This document shows positions 1 through 8,608 of a stretch of DNA of 64,000 bases, one piece after another (within the stretch, counting starts at the first letter, position 1; every line of letters starts with the position of its first letter). The notes under the pieces were generated by a model. That model ran no database searches. It was not told the origin of the DNA and worked only from the letters and a program-made list of their open reading frames with translations. This DNA comes from Pleomorphovibrio marinus. GTDB taxonomy: Bacteria; Bacteroidota; Bacteroidia; Cytophagales; Cyclobacteriaceae. The position numbers and the translations under genes were made by a program. The stretch lies in the NCBI RefSeq assembly GCF_003347495.1, contig NZ_QCXY01000005.1, positions 310,001 through 374,000 of the forward strand, written 5' to 3'.

Positions 1-325
1 TGCCCATGGCATCACATGCCCCATCGTTAAACCGATTCAAAGGCTTATCCTCCTCCACCTGCGCCAACCAGTCCAATGCTTCGGTATCTGGATGGAAGCG
101 GGCCAATTTGGCATCTAGGGCCAGTATTAGACTTCCTTTTTGATCCGGGATCACCAGGGTAAGCCTATTTGGAAAGGTCCAGGTTTTCACCTTTTGGTCA
201 TTCCATCCATATCGGTACAAAATCCCCTTTTCGATATCCACCCACAGGTAGGATTGCCATGCTGTATGCCAATAGGGCCCTTCGGCCAATATCCCCTTAC
301 AGGGGTATAGTAAGGAAGCTATCAT
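1..325 (-). CDS. SMP-30/gluconolactonase/regucalcin-like protein, N-terminal part (runs off the window)
   Basis: Reading the minus strand from an ATG at 325 gives an uninterrupted frame to the window edge, about 108 residues. It begins with a short lead, then EGPYW, a glutamate that is a metal ligand in SMP-30/regucalcin beta-propellers. Later it has NRFNDGACDAMG at the edge, which matches the family's N-D metal/substrate signature. Members hydrolyse sugar lactones such as gluconolactone. There is no signal peptide, so it is probably cytoplasmic. The C-terminal two thirds lie outside the window. The gene is divergent from the M28 peptidase at 492. The family call is firm; the substrate cannot be told. 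Confidence 0.85.
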   Translation of the reverse strand, partial: MIASLLYPCKGILAEGPYWHTAWQSYLWVDIEKGILYRYGWNDQKVKTWTFPNRLTLVIPDQKGSLILALDAKLARFHPDTEALDWLAQVEEDKPLNRFNDGACDAMG

Positions 326-459
326 AATAATCTTAGGGTTTTGAAGGTTTCATTTACTGTATTCTCAAGATCAAAACTACAAATTCCCCGCCAATTCCTA
401 AAAAGGTAATTTATGGAGGGTTATCCCCTGTTTTAGAATGTACCGTTAGGAAAAATGGT

Positions 460-467
460 TATATTTG
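460..467 (+). promoter_or_regulatory. Candidate Bacteroidetes -7 box for the M28 peptidase gene
   Basis: TATATTTG fits the Bacteroidetes -7 consensus TAnnTTTG and ends 24 bp before the ATG at 492. No good TTG is seen 19-21 bp upstream, so this is a weak call by motif only. Confidence 0.35.
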
Positions 468-491
468 AGGTTTAACCCATTCTGAACTTTC

Positions 492-1970
492 ATGCAAAAG
501 CAATTTACCTGGCTCTTATGCCTATTTCTACCTGTATTTCAAAGTGTTGGTCAAAAGGCGGCCATAGAGGAAAGCGTGGATAGTGTAGAGGCTATTTCCC
601 ATTTTACCTTTTTGGCCTCGGATGAATTGAAAGGCAGGGACGCGGCGAGGATGGAAATAGATATTGCTGCAAGGTATATTAAGGAGCAATTCAGAAAATA
701 TGGTGCAGAGTCAGTAGATACATTAGGGGACTTTTACCAATATGTGCCTTTCCGACAATCCGCGCCCCCAAAAAAGGGAGAGGTGACTTTTTTGGATCAC
801 ACCTTTACCCATGGTGATGATTTACTGGTATTGGATGGCCCGGATATCGATGAAACCCTGCAGATGGTATACTTGGGATTCGGTTTGGAAGAAGATTATG
901 AGGGAAAAAATGTGGAAGGTAAAGTGGTGGTGGTCAAGGTGGGAGCACCCAATCGCTTTGCCCCAACGGACATGTTTGCCTCGGGGCGAGAAAAAATGCG
1001 ACTGGCCCGAAACAAAGGTGCTGCAGGGGTCTTAGAGCTTTATAATGCCCCCAGCACACCTTGGGGATTGGTGGTTAATTTTCTAAATCGGCCACAAATG
1101 ACCTTGGATGAAAATCCCGACGAGGAGGCAGCCCTGCCCTACTTATGGGTCAAAGATACCGGAGGCGAGTGGGTGAAAAAAATAGAAGGTAAGGAGCTAG
1201 AGGTAAATCTGGCAGTGGAAGGAAAAGTAAACCGCAAGATCCAAGGAAGAAATGTGGTGGCCTACATCCCAGGAACTGATCCTGAGTTAAGTACCACTTA
1301 TGTGATGCTTTCTGCACATTACGACCATTTGGGAGTGGGTCGCCCGAATGCGGAAGGCGACTCCATCTATAACGGTGCCAGGGACAATGCCGTGGGCACG
1401 GTAGCATTAATCAATGCGGCGAAATATTTTGCCAAAAACCCACCTAAACGATCCATTCTCCTTTGTGCTTGGACCGCAGAGGAAAAGGGATTGCTGGGAT
1501 CTGCTTATTTTTCAAAAAACCCCATGGTATCCCTAAAGGACATCATTTATAACCTCAACATTGACAATGCCGGCTATAACGACACCTCTGTGATCACTGT
1601 TATTGGGCTGGGTAGAACCTCCGTGGATACCCTGATTAAAGAGGCTGTAGCCGAATTTGGCATAGAAGCCATCCCCGATCCAGCACCGGAGCAGGGGCTT
1701 TACGACCGGTCGGACAATGTGAATTTTGCACGGGAGGGAATCCCTGCACCCACCTTTAGCCTGGGATTTACTGCCTTTGACGAAGATGTTGCCAAACATT
1801 ACCACCAACCTTCCGACAGAACGGACAATTTTGACATGGATTATGCCCTACTTTACTGGAAGGCTTACTTACTTTCTGCCGAAAAGATAGCCAATGAAAT
1901 CGATCAACCCCTTTGGGAGCCAGGTGACAAATATGAGGAGGCGGCCAAATCTCTTTACGGTTTACCTTAA
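492..1970 (+). CDS. Secreted M28 family zinc peptidase with PA-like insertion
   Basis: 492 aa with an N-terminal signal peptide (about residues 1-20, ending near SVGQKA). The middle part (about 110-240) resembles a protease-associated (PA) domain. The catalytic M28 domain follows: SAHYDHLG near residue 275 (His and Asp zinc ligands), GARDNAVG (bridging Asp), TAEEKGLLGS (catalytic Glu pair), NIDNAGY (Asp) and YHQPSD near the C-terminus (His). All five co-catalytic zinc ligands are visible, so it should be active. The family includes aminopeptidases and carboxypeptidases acting on peptides outside the cytoplasm. It is probably monocistronic: 135 bp separate it from the TonB receptor gene, which has its own promoter match. 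Confidence 0.92.
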   Translation: MQKQFTWLLCLFLPVFQSVGQKAAIEESVDSVEAISHFTFLASDELKGRDAARMEIDIAARYIKEQFRKYGAESVDTLGDFYQYVPFRQSAPPKKGEVTFLDHTFTHGDDLLVLDGPDIDETLQMVYLGFGLEEDYEGKNVEGKVVVVKVGAPNRFAPTDMFASGREKMRLARNKGAAGVLELYNAPSTPWGLVVNFLNRPQMTLDENPDEEAALPYLWVKDTGGEWVKKIEGKELEVNLAVEGKVNRKIQGRNVVAYIPGTDPELSTTYVMLSAHYDHLGVGRPNAEGDSIYNGARDNAVGTVALINAAKYFAKNPPKRSILLCAWTAEEKGLLGSAYFSKNPMVSLKDIIYNLNIDNAGYNDTSVITVIGLGRTSVDTLIKEAVAEFGIEAIPDPAPEQGLYDRSDNVNFAREGIPAPTFSLGFTAFDEDVAKHYHQPSDRTDNFDMDYALLYWKAYLLSAEKIANEIDQPLWEPGDKYEEAAKSLYGLP

Positions 1971-2013
1971 CAAAAATAATTGTTAAATTTTGGCGAAATT
2001 TTTTTATTATTAA

Positions 2014-2042
2014 TTGTTGATATCACTTTTTACTTAAATTTG
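2014..2042 (+). promoter_or_regulatory. Candidate Bacteroidetes promoter for the TonB receptor operon
   Basis: A TTG at 2014-2016 is followed after 18 bp by TAAATTTG at 2035-2042, an exact TAnnTTTG match. It lies about 64 bp upstream of the chosen ATG at 2106. Motif match only. Confidence 0.5.
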
Positions 2043-2105
2043 CTGGTAAAAAAGTGGCATTGCCCTCAGTAGGTGGGTGGCGTCATTCTGCACCTAGTAC
2101 CACTG

Positions 2106-4460
2106 ATGAAAAGGGGAATTTTTATTGCAATAGTCAGCATTTATTGTTTACAAAATGCTTATGGTCAAAGGGTAACAATTAACGGAACCATCCGTGAAGA
2201 TGGGACCGGAGAACACCTTATTGGAGCCAATGTTTACGACAGGACAGCGCAGAGAGGCGCCACTTCCAATCAATTTGGATTTTATAGTTACACCACCACC
2301 TCTACAGATTCTGTGGATCTTTATTTCAGCTATATCGGCTTTCAGACCCAACGAGTTGCCTTCGCTGTAAGTAAAGATACTGTCCTTCACATCCAATTAA
2401 TTCCTGATGGCCTGCTAGAGGAAGTGGTCGTTTCTGCCTTAAGCATGGAACAAGTTCAGGAAACCACAAGAATGGGATCCATCAACGTGCCCATCAAGCA
2501 GATCAAGGAGCTGCCTGCACTGATGGGGGAAGTGGATGTGTTTAAGGTGTTGCAGTTACTGCCAGGGGTTCAATCCGGTACGGAAGGGGCCAGCGGGCTT
2601 TACGTAAGAGGTGGAGGGCCAGACCAAAACCTGGTGCTTTTGGATGGTGTCCCTGTATATAATGCGGCACACCTTTTTGGTTTTTTCTCCATTTTCAATG
2701 CCGACGCCATCAACAATGTGGAATTGATCAAGGGGGGATTCCCCTCCCGGTATGGAGGCAGGTTGTCTTCGGTGATTGATGTTACCATGAAGGAAGGCAA
2801 TATGCAGGAATTCAAAGGGGAAGGCTCCATCGGCATCATTGCCTCTAAACTTACCGTAGAAGGCCCCATAAAAAAAGATAAAACCTCCTTTTTATTCTCG
2901 GGAAGAAGAACCTACCTTGACCTTTTAGCCAGGCCAATTATTCAAGCCAGCTCTGGGGGAAATGAATCAGTGGGTTACTATTTCTACGATCTTAATGGCA
3001 AGATCAACCATAAAGTGAACGACAAAAACAGGATCTACCTGAGTATGTATTCGGGGGATGACAAAGCCTATTCCCGCTTCAGCAACTTTTACGTCAACAA
3101 TAACGAGAGAACGGACTACAGAGATGAGTTTGGTCTGAGTTGGGGTAATTTTATCACCGCCTTGAGATGGAACAACGTCATCAGCAGCCGTTTTTTTAGC
3201 AATTATACTTTCACCTACAGTAAGTATAATTTTGATCTCTTTAATGAATATAACGAGCAGGTCACAGGAGTGGGCAAGAATGAATCCAATACCTATTCAG
3301 AACGCTACTTTTCCGGCATCAGGGACTGGGCCGCCAAGGCAGACTTTGAGTATATCCCCAATCCAGACCATTATGTACGATTTGGCAGCAACGTAATCCT
3401 TCACCGCTTTTCCCCTGGTGTATACGCCAGCAGGAGCAGCCGCCAGGAAAATGATCTGAGGCTAGGGGCCGATGAGTTGAATTCTACAGAATATGCAGTT
3501 TACGTAGAGGATGATATCCGGTTGAATGACCGCTTAAAAGCCAATGTAGGGCTTCATTATTCCGGTTTTTTTACAGAGGGGCAGCACTATAATTCCTTGC
3601 AGCCCCGTATAGCCGCCAGGTACCTGCTAGATGAATCCACCTCTATTAAAGCCTCCTTTGTCACCATGGCCCAGTTTATTCACCTGCTGACTAATGCCGG
3701 GTTAGGGCTTCCCACTGACCTTTGGGTGCCAGCAACGAACCAAATTGGGCCCCAGCGGGCCATGCAGGCTGCCATTGGAGTGGTAAAAAACATTAAGGGC
3801 TTTGAGCTTAGCGCAGAAGCATATTATAAAACCATGGATGGCCTGATTGAATACCGGGATGGGGCCACTTACCTGAACTTGGACCAAGACTGGCAAAACA
3901 AAGTCGCGGTTGGTGAGGGAAGAAGCTACGGCCTGGAGATGTTTGCGCAGCGAAAAGTGGGTAGAACTTCAGGATGGTTGGGATATACCCTTTCCAATAC
4001 CGAGAGAAGGTTTGATGAAATCAACTTTGGGGAATGGTTTCCCTATAAATATGACCGCAGGCACGATGTGAGTCTTGCCATCACCCATGACTGGAAAGAA
4101 AACAGGGACTTTTCCTTGGTATGGGTATATGGGACCGGCAATGCAGTTTCACTCCCCACACAAAGGTACGAAAGCCCTGAATTCAATAGGTGGGGAGGAA
4201 TGCACAGAAGCAATATCAACTTTTATGAAAGCCGCAACAATTTTCGGAATAGGGCTTACCATAGGCTGGACCTCAGCTTTAGTTGGTGGAAAACCAAGCG
4301 CTGGGGAGAAAGGAAATGGACCTTGGGGGTCTATAATGCCTACAACCGCCTCAATCCCTTCTTTATGGACATAGGCTATGATAGGGGAGGAAACCGTAAA
4401 GTCCTTCAATACAGCCTTTTTCCCATGATCCCTTCTTTCTCCTACGGTTTTAAATTTTAA
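2106..4460 (+). CDS. TonB-dependent receptor with carboxypeptidase-regulatory-like domain
   Basis: The ATG at 2106 (MKRGIFIAIVSIYC) was chosen because it gives a clean signal peptide ending at NAYGQ; an upstream GTG at 2073 only adds a non-signal lead. After the signal comes a CarboxypepD_reg-like beta-sandwich (TINGTIREDGTGEHLIGANV; IGFQTQRV), then a TonB plug (VLQLLPGVQSGTEG, GLYVRGGGPDQNLVLLDG, GGFPSRYGGRLSSVIDV) and a beta-barrel ending in aromatic FSYGFKF, as expected for an outer-membrane barrel. It imports or binds an unknown ligand at the outer membrane, using TonB energy. It is followed after 3 bp by a DUF4249 lipoprotein, the usual partner of this receptor subgroup. The substrate is unknown. 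Confidence 0.93.
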   Translation: MKRGIFIAIVSIYCLQNAYGQRVTINGTIREDGTGEHLIGANVYDRTAQRGATSNQFGFYSYTTTSTDSVDLYFSYIGFQTQRVAFAVSKDTVLHIQLIPDGLLEEVVVSALSMEQVQETTRMGSINVPIKQIKELPALMGEVDVFKVLQLLPGVQSGTEGASGLYVRGGGPDQNLVLLDGVPVYNAAHLFGFFSIFNADAINNVELIKGGFPSRYGGRLSSVIDVTMKEGNMQEFKGEGSIGIIASKLTVEGPIKKDKTSFLFSGRRTYLDLLARPIIQASSGGNESVGYYFYDLNGKINHKVNDKNRIYLSMYSGDDKAYSRFSNFYVNNNERTDYRDEFGLSWGNFITALRWNNVISSRFFSNYTFTYSKYNFDLFNEYNEQVTGVGKNESNTYSERYFSGIRDWAAKADFEYIPNPDHYVRFGSNVILHRFSPGVYASRSSRQENDLRLGADELNSTEYAVYVEDDIRLNDRLKANVGLHYSGFFTEGQHYNSLQPRIAARYLLDESTSIKASFVTMAQFIHLLTNAGLGLPTDLWVPATNQIGPQRAMQAAIGVVKNIKGFELSAEAYYKTMDGLIEYRDGATYLNLDQDWQNKVAVGEGRSYGLEMFAQRKVGRTSGWLGYTLSNTERRFDEINFGEWFPYKYDRRHDVSLAITHDWKENRDFSLVWVYGTGNAVSLPTQRYESPEFNRWGGMHRSNINFYESRNNFRNRAYHRLDLSFSWWKTKRWGERKWTLGVYNAYNRLNPFFMDIGYDRGGNRKVLQYSLFPMIPSFSYGFKF

Positions 4461-4463
4461 GCG

Positions 4464-5399
4464 ATGAACAAGCAACTGCACTATAGTATATCCTTTTCCT
4501 CTTTGGGAATACTTATTTATTTCTTAAGTGCCTGCGAAACCGTGGTGGATGTAGAACTGCCCTTTGAAGCACCCAAGGTAACCCTCAATGCCCGCTTACA
4601 AGCCGACTCCATTCCAAAGGTGAGATTAACCCTGAGCAGGCATATTCTGGATAACGATTGGAACTTTTCCCCAATCCCCAATGCTCAAGTCACCCTTACT
4701 TCCGGGGAAGAAACCTATTTTCTATCCTATAACCAGGATGAGGAACAGTACCAATTGCCATCACTTCGGCTTCAGGCTGAAAAAGAATACACCGTTAGGG
4801 TCAATTTGGACGGGCATGAGCAAGTAGAAGCTACGGAAAGGATCCCGCCCAAGGTTCCCATCCGTTCATTTACTGTGAATGGTGTAGTGGAGAGAAATGA
4901 ATGGTCCAGGGACGATGATGTCACTTTGACCTTTCAGGATCCAGACGGGGAGAATTTCTATGAGATCAATGCCTATACCCTTAGAACCAGTACCTTTCCC
5001 AACCAACATGGTGAAGAAGTCACCTTCGTGGAAAGATATCCACTGTACCTGCGACCCAAAAATCCCGCCTATGAGAGAGACTATTATGTGGGTGGTTCCA
5101 TACTGGTCGATGACAAGTTATTCGATGGAAAGGAAGCAAACATAGATCTGTTTACGGGTGGGAATTTCTTTACCGATTTCGAAGTTGAACATAATTATGA
5201 AAGTATGCAGGTTATTACTGAGATCCATTTTGAACTGAAATCAGTCACAAGGAGCTATTATGATTTCTCAACTACCTATGGCCTTCAGTATTGGAACGAT
5301 GGGGATCCTTTTGCCCAACCTGTCAGGGTGTATTCGAATATCAAAAACGGTTATGGAATTCTGATGGGTAGTGCTAGTGATGTATACAAGGCAAAGTAA
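4464..5399 (+). CDS. DUF4249 lipoprotein, partner of the TonB receptor
   Basis: 311 aa with a lipoprotein signal: hydrophobic stretch then LSAC at about residues 21-24, so the mature chain starts at Cys24 and is membrane anchored. The mature N-terminus (CETVVDVELPFEAPKVTLNA) is typical of DUF4249, a Bacteroidetes family nearly always encoded directly after a CarboxypepD_reg/TonB receptor. The rest is beta-rich. The start lies 3 bp after the receptor stop, so the two form one operon. By analogy with SusD-type proteins it may be a surface-exposed accessory of the receptor, but no biochemical role is established. Confidence 0.88.
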   Translation: MNKQLHYSISFSSLGILIYFLSACETVVDVELPFEAPKVTLNARLQADSIPKVRLTLSRHILDNDWNFSPIPNAQVTLTSGEETYFLSYNQDEEQYQLPSLRLQAEKEYTVRVNLDGHEQVEATERIPPKVPIRSFTVNGVVERNEWSRDDDVTLTFQDPDGENFYEINAYTLRTSTFPNQHGEEVTFVERYPLYLRPKNPAYERDYYVGGSILVDDKLFDGKEANIDLFTGGNFFTDFEVEHNYESMQVITEIHFELKSVTRSYYDFSTTYGLQYWNDGDPFAQPVRVYSNIKNGYGILMGSASDVYKAK

Positions 5400-5508
5400 T
5401 TCAGTATAATATATTTTCATACAAATCGGTTCAATATCCCCCTAGCATAGGTCCCAACAGCAAGATCTACAGTGAATTGAGCAAATTTTTTTTACTGACT
5501 ATTACCTT

Positions 5509-5529
5509 TATACGATTACCTATCGTATA
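5509..5529. promoter_or_regulatory. 8-bp inverted repeat, possible vapBC operator
   Basis: TATACGAT and ATCGTATA form a perfect 8-bp inverted repeat with a 5-bp spacer (TACCT). It sits in the AT-rich region 127 bp upstream of the antitoxin start. VapB-type antitoxins usually repress their own promoter through such palindromes, but the distance is long because an 80-bp dispersed repeat lies between. The regulatory role is inferred. Confidence 0.4.
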
Positions 5530-5545
5530 TTCGTTTAAAAGAGTC

Positions 5546-5625
5546 ATGAAATCGAGCCTGTCCTGACGGCAGTCAGGGCATGACGCAAGCGACAAACGGA
5601 GGGATGATTATCGTTGCGAGATTCC
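5546..5625 (+). repeat. 80-bp dispersed intergenic repeat, copy 1
   Basis: Starts ATGAAATCGAGCCTG and ends ATTATCGTTGCGAGATTCC. The same element, about 80 bp, occurs inverted at 55057-55136 inside the eCIS operon. Both ends (about 15 and 23 bp) are nearly identical between copies, while the middle differs. The 5' part can fold (CCTG...CAGG around ACGGCAG). It lies between the VapB-type antitoxin gene and its candidate operator. It does not encode a protein. Confidence 0.75.
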
Positions 5626-5655
5626 ATATGACCGCTAAAAAGAAATTATAAACAG

Positions 5656-5862
5656 ATGAAAGTAACAGCCATTATTCCGGATGATCTGATTAAGGAAGCC
5701 ATGCAGGTCTCCAAAAGTGAGACCATAACAGAAACGCTAAAGATTGCTTTAACTTCTTATATCAGGTCTCAAAAAATCAAACAAATTGGTGCTGCCGTAT
5801 TAAAAGAGCCTTTGGAGTTCAAATACACTCCCCAAGAACTTAGGGATCTTAACAGGAAATGA
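5656..5862 (+). CDS. VapB-type antitoxin
   Basis: 68 aa. The N-terminus (MKVTAIIPDDLIKEAMQVS) fits a ribbon-helix-helix/AbrB-like short antitoxin N-terminus with an initial beta strand. It is followed by SETITETLKIALTSYI, the RHH helix region common in VapB/DUF2191-type antitoxins. The C-terminal tail (FKYTPQELRDLNRK) is the toxin-binding type. Its stop overlaps the PIN-domain toxin start by 4 nt (ATGA), the classic toxin-antitoxin arrangement. It should neutralise the downstream toxin and repress the operon. Confidence 0.85.
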   Translation: MKVTAIIPDDLIKEAMQVSKSETITETLKIALTSYIRSQKIKQIGAAVLKEPLEFKYTPQELRDLNRK

Positions 5863-6242
5863 AGGGCCTAGTTTTTGACACTTCTGTTTGGATTGAATAT
5901 CTGAAAGGCAATCCTTCCTATTTTTTCAATTGCCAAGAACTTCTGGAAGAAGGAAAGGTATGTGGGATAGCCTTAATCTTTGCAGAACTCCTTCAAGGAG
6001 CCAAAGGAAAAAGGGAAATAGGCGTTATTCTCGATTTAGTAAATTCAATTCCCCTACTTGACGAACCTCAGCTAATTATAGAGGCAAGCATAATGTCCAA
6101 CCGCCTTAACCTCATCAACCATGGCGTGGGTTTGATTGACGCTGTGATCATTCATTCAGTGAAGAAAAACGACATTTTACTATGGACCTTAGACAATAAG
6201 GTCAGAAAAGTTATTGGTTATGAATTTTTATTTAATTTGTAG
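5859..6242 (+). CDS. vapC: VapC-type PIN-domain ribonuclease toxin
   Basis: 127 aa PIN domain. The acidic active-site residues are visible: Asp7 (VFDTSVW), Glu43 (FAELLQG), Asp94 (GLIDAVI) and Asp112 (LWTLDNK), which bind the metal used for RNA cleavage. All are present, so the toxin looks intact. VapC enzymes cut specific RNAs, often initiator tRNA or rRNA; the target here is unknown. It is translationally coupled to the antitoxin by a 4-nt overlap. 61 bp separate it from the convergent fucosidase gene. Confidence 0.9.
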   Translation: MKGLVFDTSVWIEYLKGNPSYFFNCQELLEEGKVCGIALIFAELLQGAKGKREIGVILDLVNSIPLLDEPQLIIEASIMSNRLNLINHGVGLIDAVIIHSVKKNDILLWTLDNKVRKVIGYEFLFNL

Positions 6243-6303
6243 GTTATTTCTTTTTCTAAGTATTTATTCCGTTTGTAAGTCTCTCATCCTTTGGCTCTTG
6301 ATA

Positions 6304-8367
6304 TTACTCAATAGCACCCTCCGTCACCACTCCCAACTCCGCAAAGCTGGCTGGCTCACCGTCCAGGGTGTCGATGGCCCTTAGACGTATATATCTGGCA
6401 TTGACCGGATCTATCCCCAACTCTTGCAAAACAGGACTATTGGCGATATTGCCAAACTCCCCTTTTTTCACTGTTTCCCAGTTCCGGCCATTTCTGCTTA
6501 CCGCAAACTCATACTCCTTTATCACCCCTGCAATGTACCTGTTTTGCATGGGCAAGTAGGTGAATCCTTTTAGCCTATAGGTTTCCCCCAAGTCCACCAC
6601 GGCCTCATTGTTCTCCGAAACAAAGTTGGTCCTAGGGTTTTCGTCTATAAGGTGCTCTGGGTTTTTGCCCTTGCTGATCACTTTCCATGCTGCTTTTGGG
6701 ATATCCATTTTCTGCACCAATGGCTCACTTATCTCCTCACCTTCCAGGGCTGCTGCTTTCAGTACCGAGGGCGAAGCCACCATAAATGGGCCTTCGTAGG
6801 GGGTACTTTCAGGACTTGGGTCGGTTCCGTCAAGGGAATATACCATTTGTAAATTTTCTTCTGCCGGTATTAAGGTTACTCTTCCACTTTTGTCCCTTTC
6901 CACAGTAGGTGCCAATAGGAGTTTTGGCGCACGATAAAGTGCAAGGTTGGCAATGGTTGGACTGGCCTTGGCATCCAGCACCCTAAAACGTACCCCTTCC
7001 ACCTCTTTCTCATCCAGCCTCAAGATACGCTTATAGCCCACAGTAGTGCCTTCCGTCCAGGTTACCCATTCTCCGTCCATCTTGGCCTCAATTTCAAAGG
7101 CTTTTATCCTTTGGCCAAGTGGGATATGTTCCTGAACCAATAAGCGATTCACAGCAGTGGGAGAAGGAAATTCGAAAGTCAGATCTCCTTTTACCTGTCC
7201 GTCGGGGGTGGACCAATAGGTGTCCAGGTTCCCGTCCAGAGCCTGGTCCACCCCAAATCCCCTGCCCCTGGAAATTGAGGCATGGCTTTGGTTTATAGTT
7301 TGGATAAGGTCATCTTTAAAATCCTCCTGAATCTTGGCATATAACTTCTCTACCTGTTCCACATCGTTTTCATGGATCAGACCCCTCGTATCCACTGGAA
7401 AGTTCAAGAGCAAACTGCTGTTTCTCCCTATGCTGTAATAGTATATATCCAACAGTTCCGGAAGGGATTTCACCTTATGGTCCTCATAGGGGTGATAGTA
7501 CCAGCCTGGACGTATGGAAACGTCAGACTCCGCAGGCACCCAATGGGTGCCATTTTCCTGACCTGCCGAATATTTTTCGCTGTATTCCGGCATGCCTCCG
7601 TAGATGGAATCCCGCATAAGATTTGACCAGGTAGTCTCATAGGCAAATCCGTGTTCGTTGCCTACCCATCTCACATCCGGCCCCGCATCTCCAAAAATCA
7701 CCGCATCAGGCTGCAAGTCTCGGATGATGGAATAGGTATTTGGCCAGTCGTAATAGGTCTTCTTGTCCACCCTTCTATCTTCATTGGCACCTCCATAATA
7801 ACCGGTACCGCCATTTGCCCCATCAAACCAAACCTCGAAAATATCCCCATACCCCGTCAGGAGCTCCCTGAGCTGTTCTCTGAACACCTCAATATAGGCA
7901 TCGTTCCCATACTCCGGGTGGTTTCTGTCCCATGGAGATAGGTACACGCCAAATTTAAGCCCATGTTTTTCACAAGCCTCTGCTACCTCCTTTACAATAT
8001 CGCCTTCCCCATTTTTGTAGGGAGAATACGCAATACTATGAGAGGTGGTTGAGGTAGGCCAAAGGCAAAAGCCGTCATGGTGCTTTGCCGTAATGATAAT
8101 TCCCTTCATTCCATTTTCCTTTGCCACCCTAGCCCATTGATTTGCATCTAAGGCCGAGGGATTAAACTGGACAGGATCCTCCGCACCTGTCCCCCACTCC
8201 ATATTGGTAAAAGTGTTCATATTGAAATGCACAAACATATAAAATTCCATGTCCTGCCATGCCAACTGGCGCTCACTTGGAATGGGCATTACAGCACTCG
8301 GGGGATCCACCGATCCACAGGCAAGAACAAAAAACAAGGGAAAGCAGCAAGCCAATCGAAAGGTCAT
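6304..8367 (-). CDS. GH29 alpha-L-fucosidase lipoprotein with C-terminal F5/8-type domain
   Basis: The start at 8367 (MTFRLACCFPLFFVLACGS) was chosen because it gives a proper lipoprotein signal with lipobox VLAC; an upstream ATG at 8403 adds 12 residues. The catalytic GH29 barrel follows: HHDGFCLWPT, FGVYLSPWDRN, and EVWFDGANG, whose Asp is the family nucleophile. After it come a discoidin-like region (SRGRGFGVDQALDGNLDTYW), a chitobiase C-terminal-like segment (YSLDGTDPSPES) and a second F5/8-like module ending in VNARYIRLRAIDTLDG. It should release terminal fucose from glycans while anchored in the cell envelope. The 3' end abuts the convergent vapBC. Confidence 0.92.
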   Translation of the reverse strand: MTFRLACCFPLFFVLACGSVDPPSAVMPIPSERQLAWQDMEFYMFVHFNMNTFTNMEWGTGAEDPVQFNPSALDANQWARVAKENGMKGIIITAKHHDGFCLWPTSTTSHSIAYSPYKNGEGDIVKEVAEACEKHGLKFGVYLSPWDRNHPEYGNDAYIEVFREQLRELLTGYGDIFEVWFDGANGGTGYYGGANEDRRVDKKTYYDWPNTYSIIRDLQPDAVIFGDAGPDVRWVGNEHGFAYETTWSNLMRDSIYGGMPEYSEKYSAGQENGTHWVPAESDVSIRPGWYYHPYEDHKVKSLPELLDIYYYSIGRNSSLLLNFPVDTRGLIHENDVEQVEKLYAKIQEDFKDDLIQTINQSHASISRGRGFGVDQALDGNLDTYWSTPDGQVKGDLTFEFPSPTAVNRLLVQEHIPLGQRIKAFEIEAKMDGEWVTWTEGTTVGYKRILRLDEKEVEGVRFRVLDAKASPTIANLALYRAPKLLLAPTVERDKSGRVTLIPAEENLQMVYSLDGTDPSPESTPYEGPFMVASPSVLKAAALEGEEISEPLVQKMDIPKAAWKVISKGKNPEHLIDENPRTNFVSENNEAVVDLGETYRLKGFTYLPMQNRYIAGVIKEYEFAVSRNGRNWETVKKGEFGNIANSPVLQELGIDPVNARYIRLRAIDTLDGEPASFAELGVVTEGAIE

Positions 8368-8403
8368 AGTTAAATAGGTAATTGGAAGGCCAAAAATACA
8401 CAA

Positions 8404-8608
8404 ATCATTAATACCTGAAGGAAAGGCCCCTGATTTTTATAGTGGAAAAAGGGTTAAGAGTGGGAAGCACTTAATTGGAGAAGAGCGGTAATGGTTAATG
8501 TATTAATGATTAATTGTTAATGGATCAATAAGGTAATAGTTAATGGGGTAAAGGTTAATTGAAATTTAACAATTAACAGTTAAAAACTATTACATTGTTT
8601 TAAAGGGC
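8404..8608. other. Intergenic AT-rich stretch with repeated TTAAT words
   Basis: 205 bp between two minus-strand genes. From about 8490 to 8590 it contains repeated GTTAAT/ATTAA words and ends in AATTTAACAATTAACAG, a self-complementary type of sequence frequent in Bacteroidetes spacers. No gene, clear terminator or promoter is seen. Confidence 0.4.

Noticed and set aside
8456-8590. TTAAT-rich stretch as a CRISPR or tandem repeat array
   Set aside because: Word spacing is irregular and there are no unique spacers; it is an ordinary AT-rich intergenic stretch.
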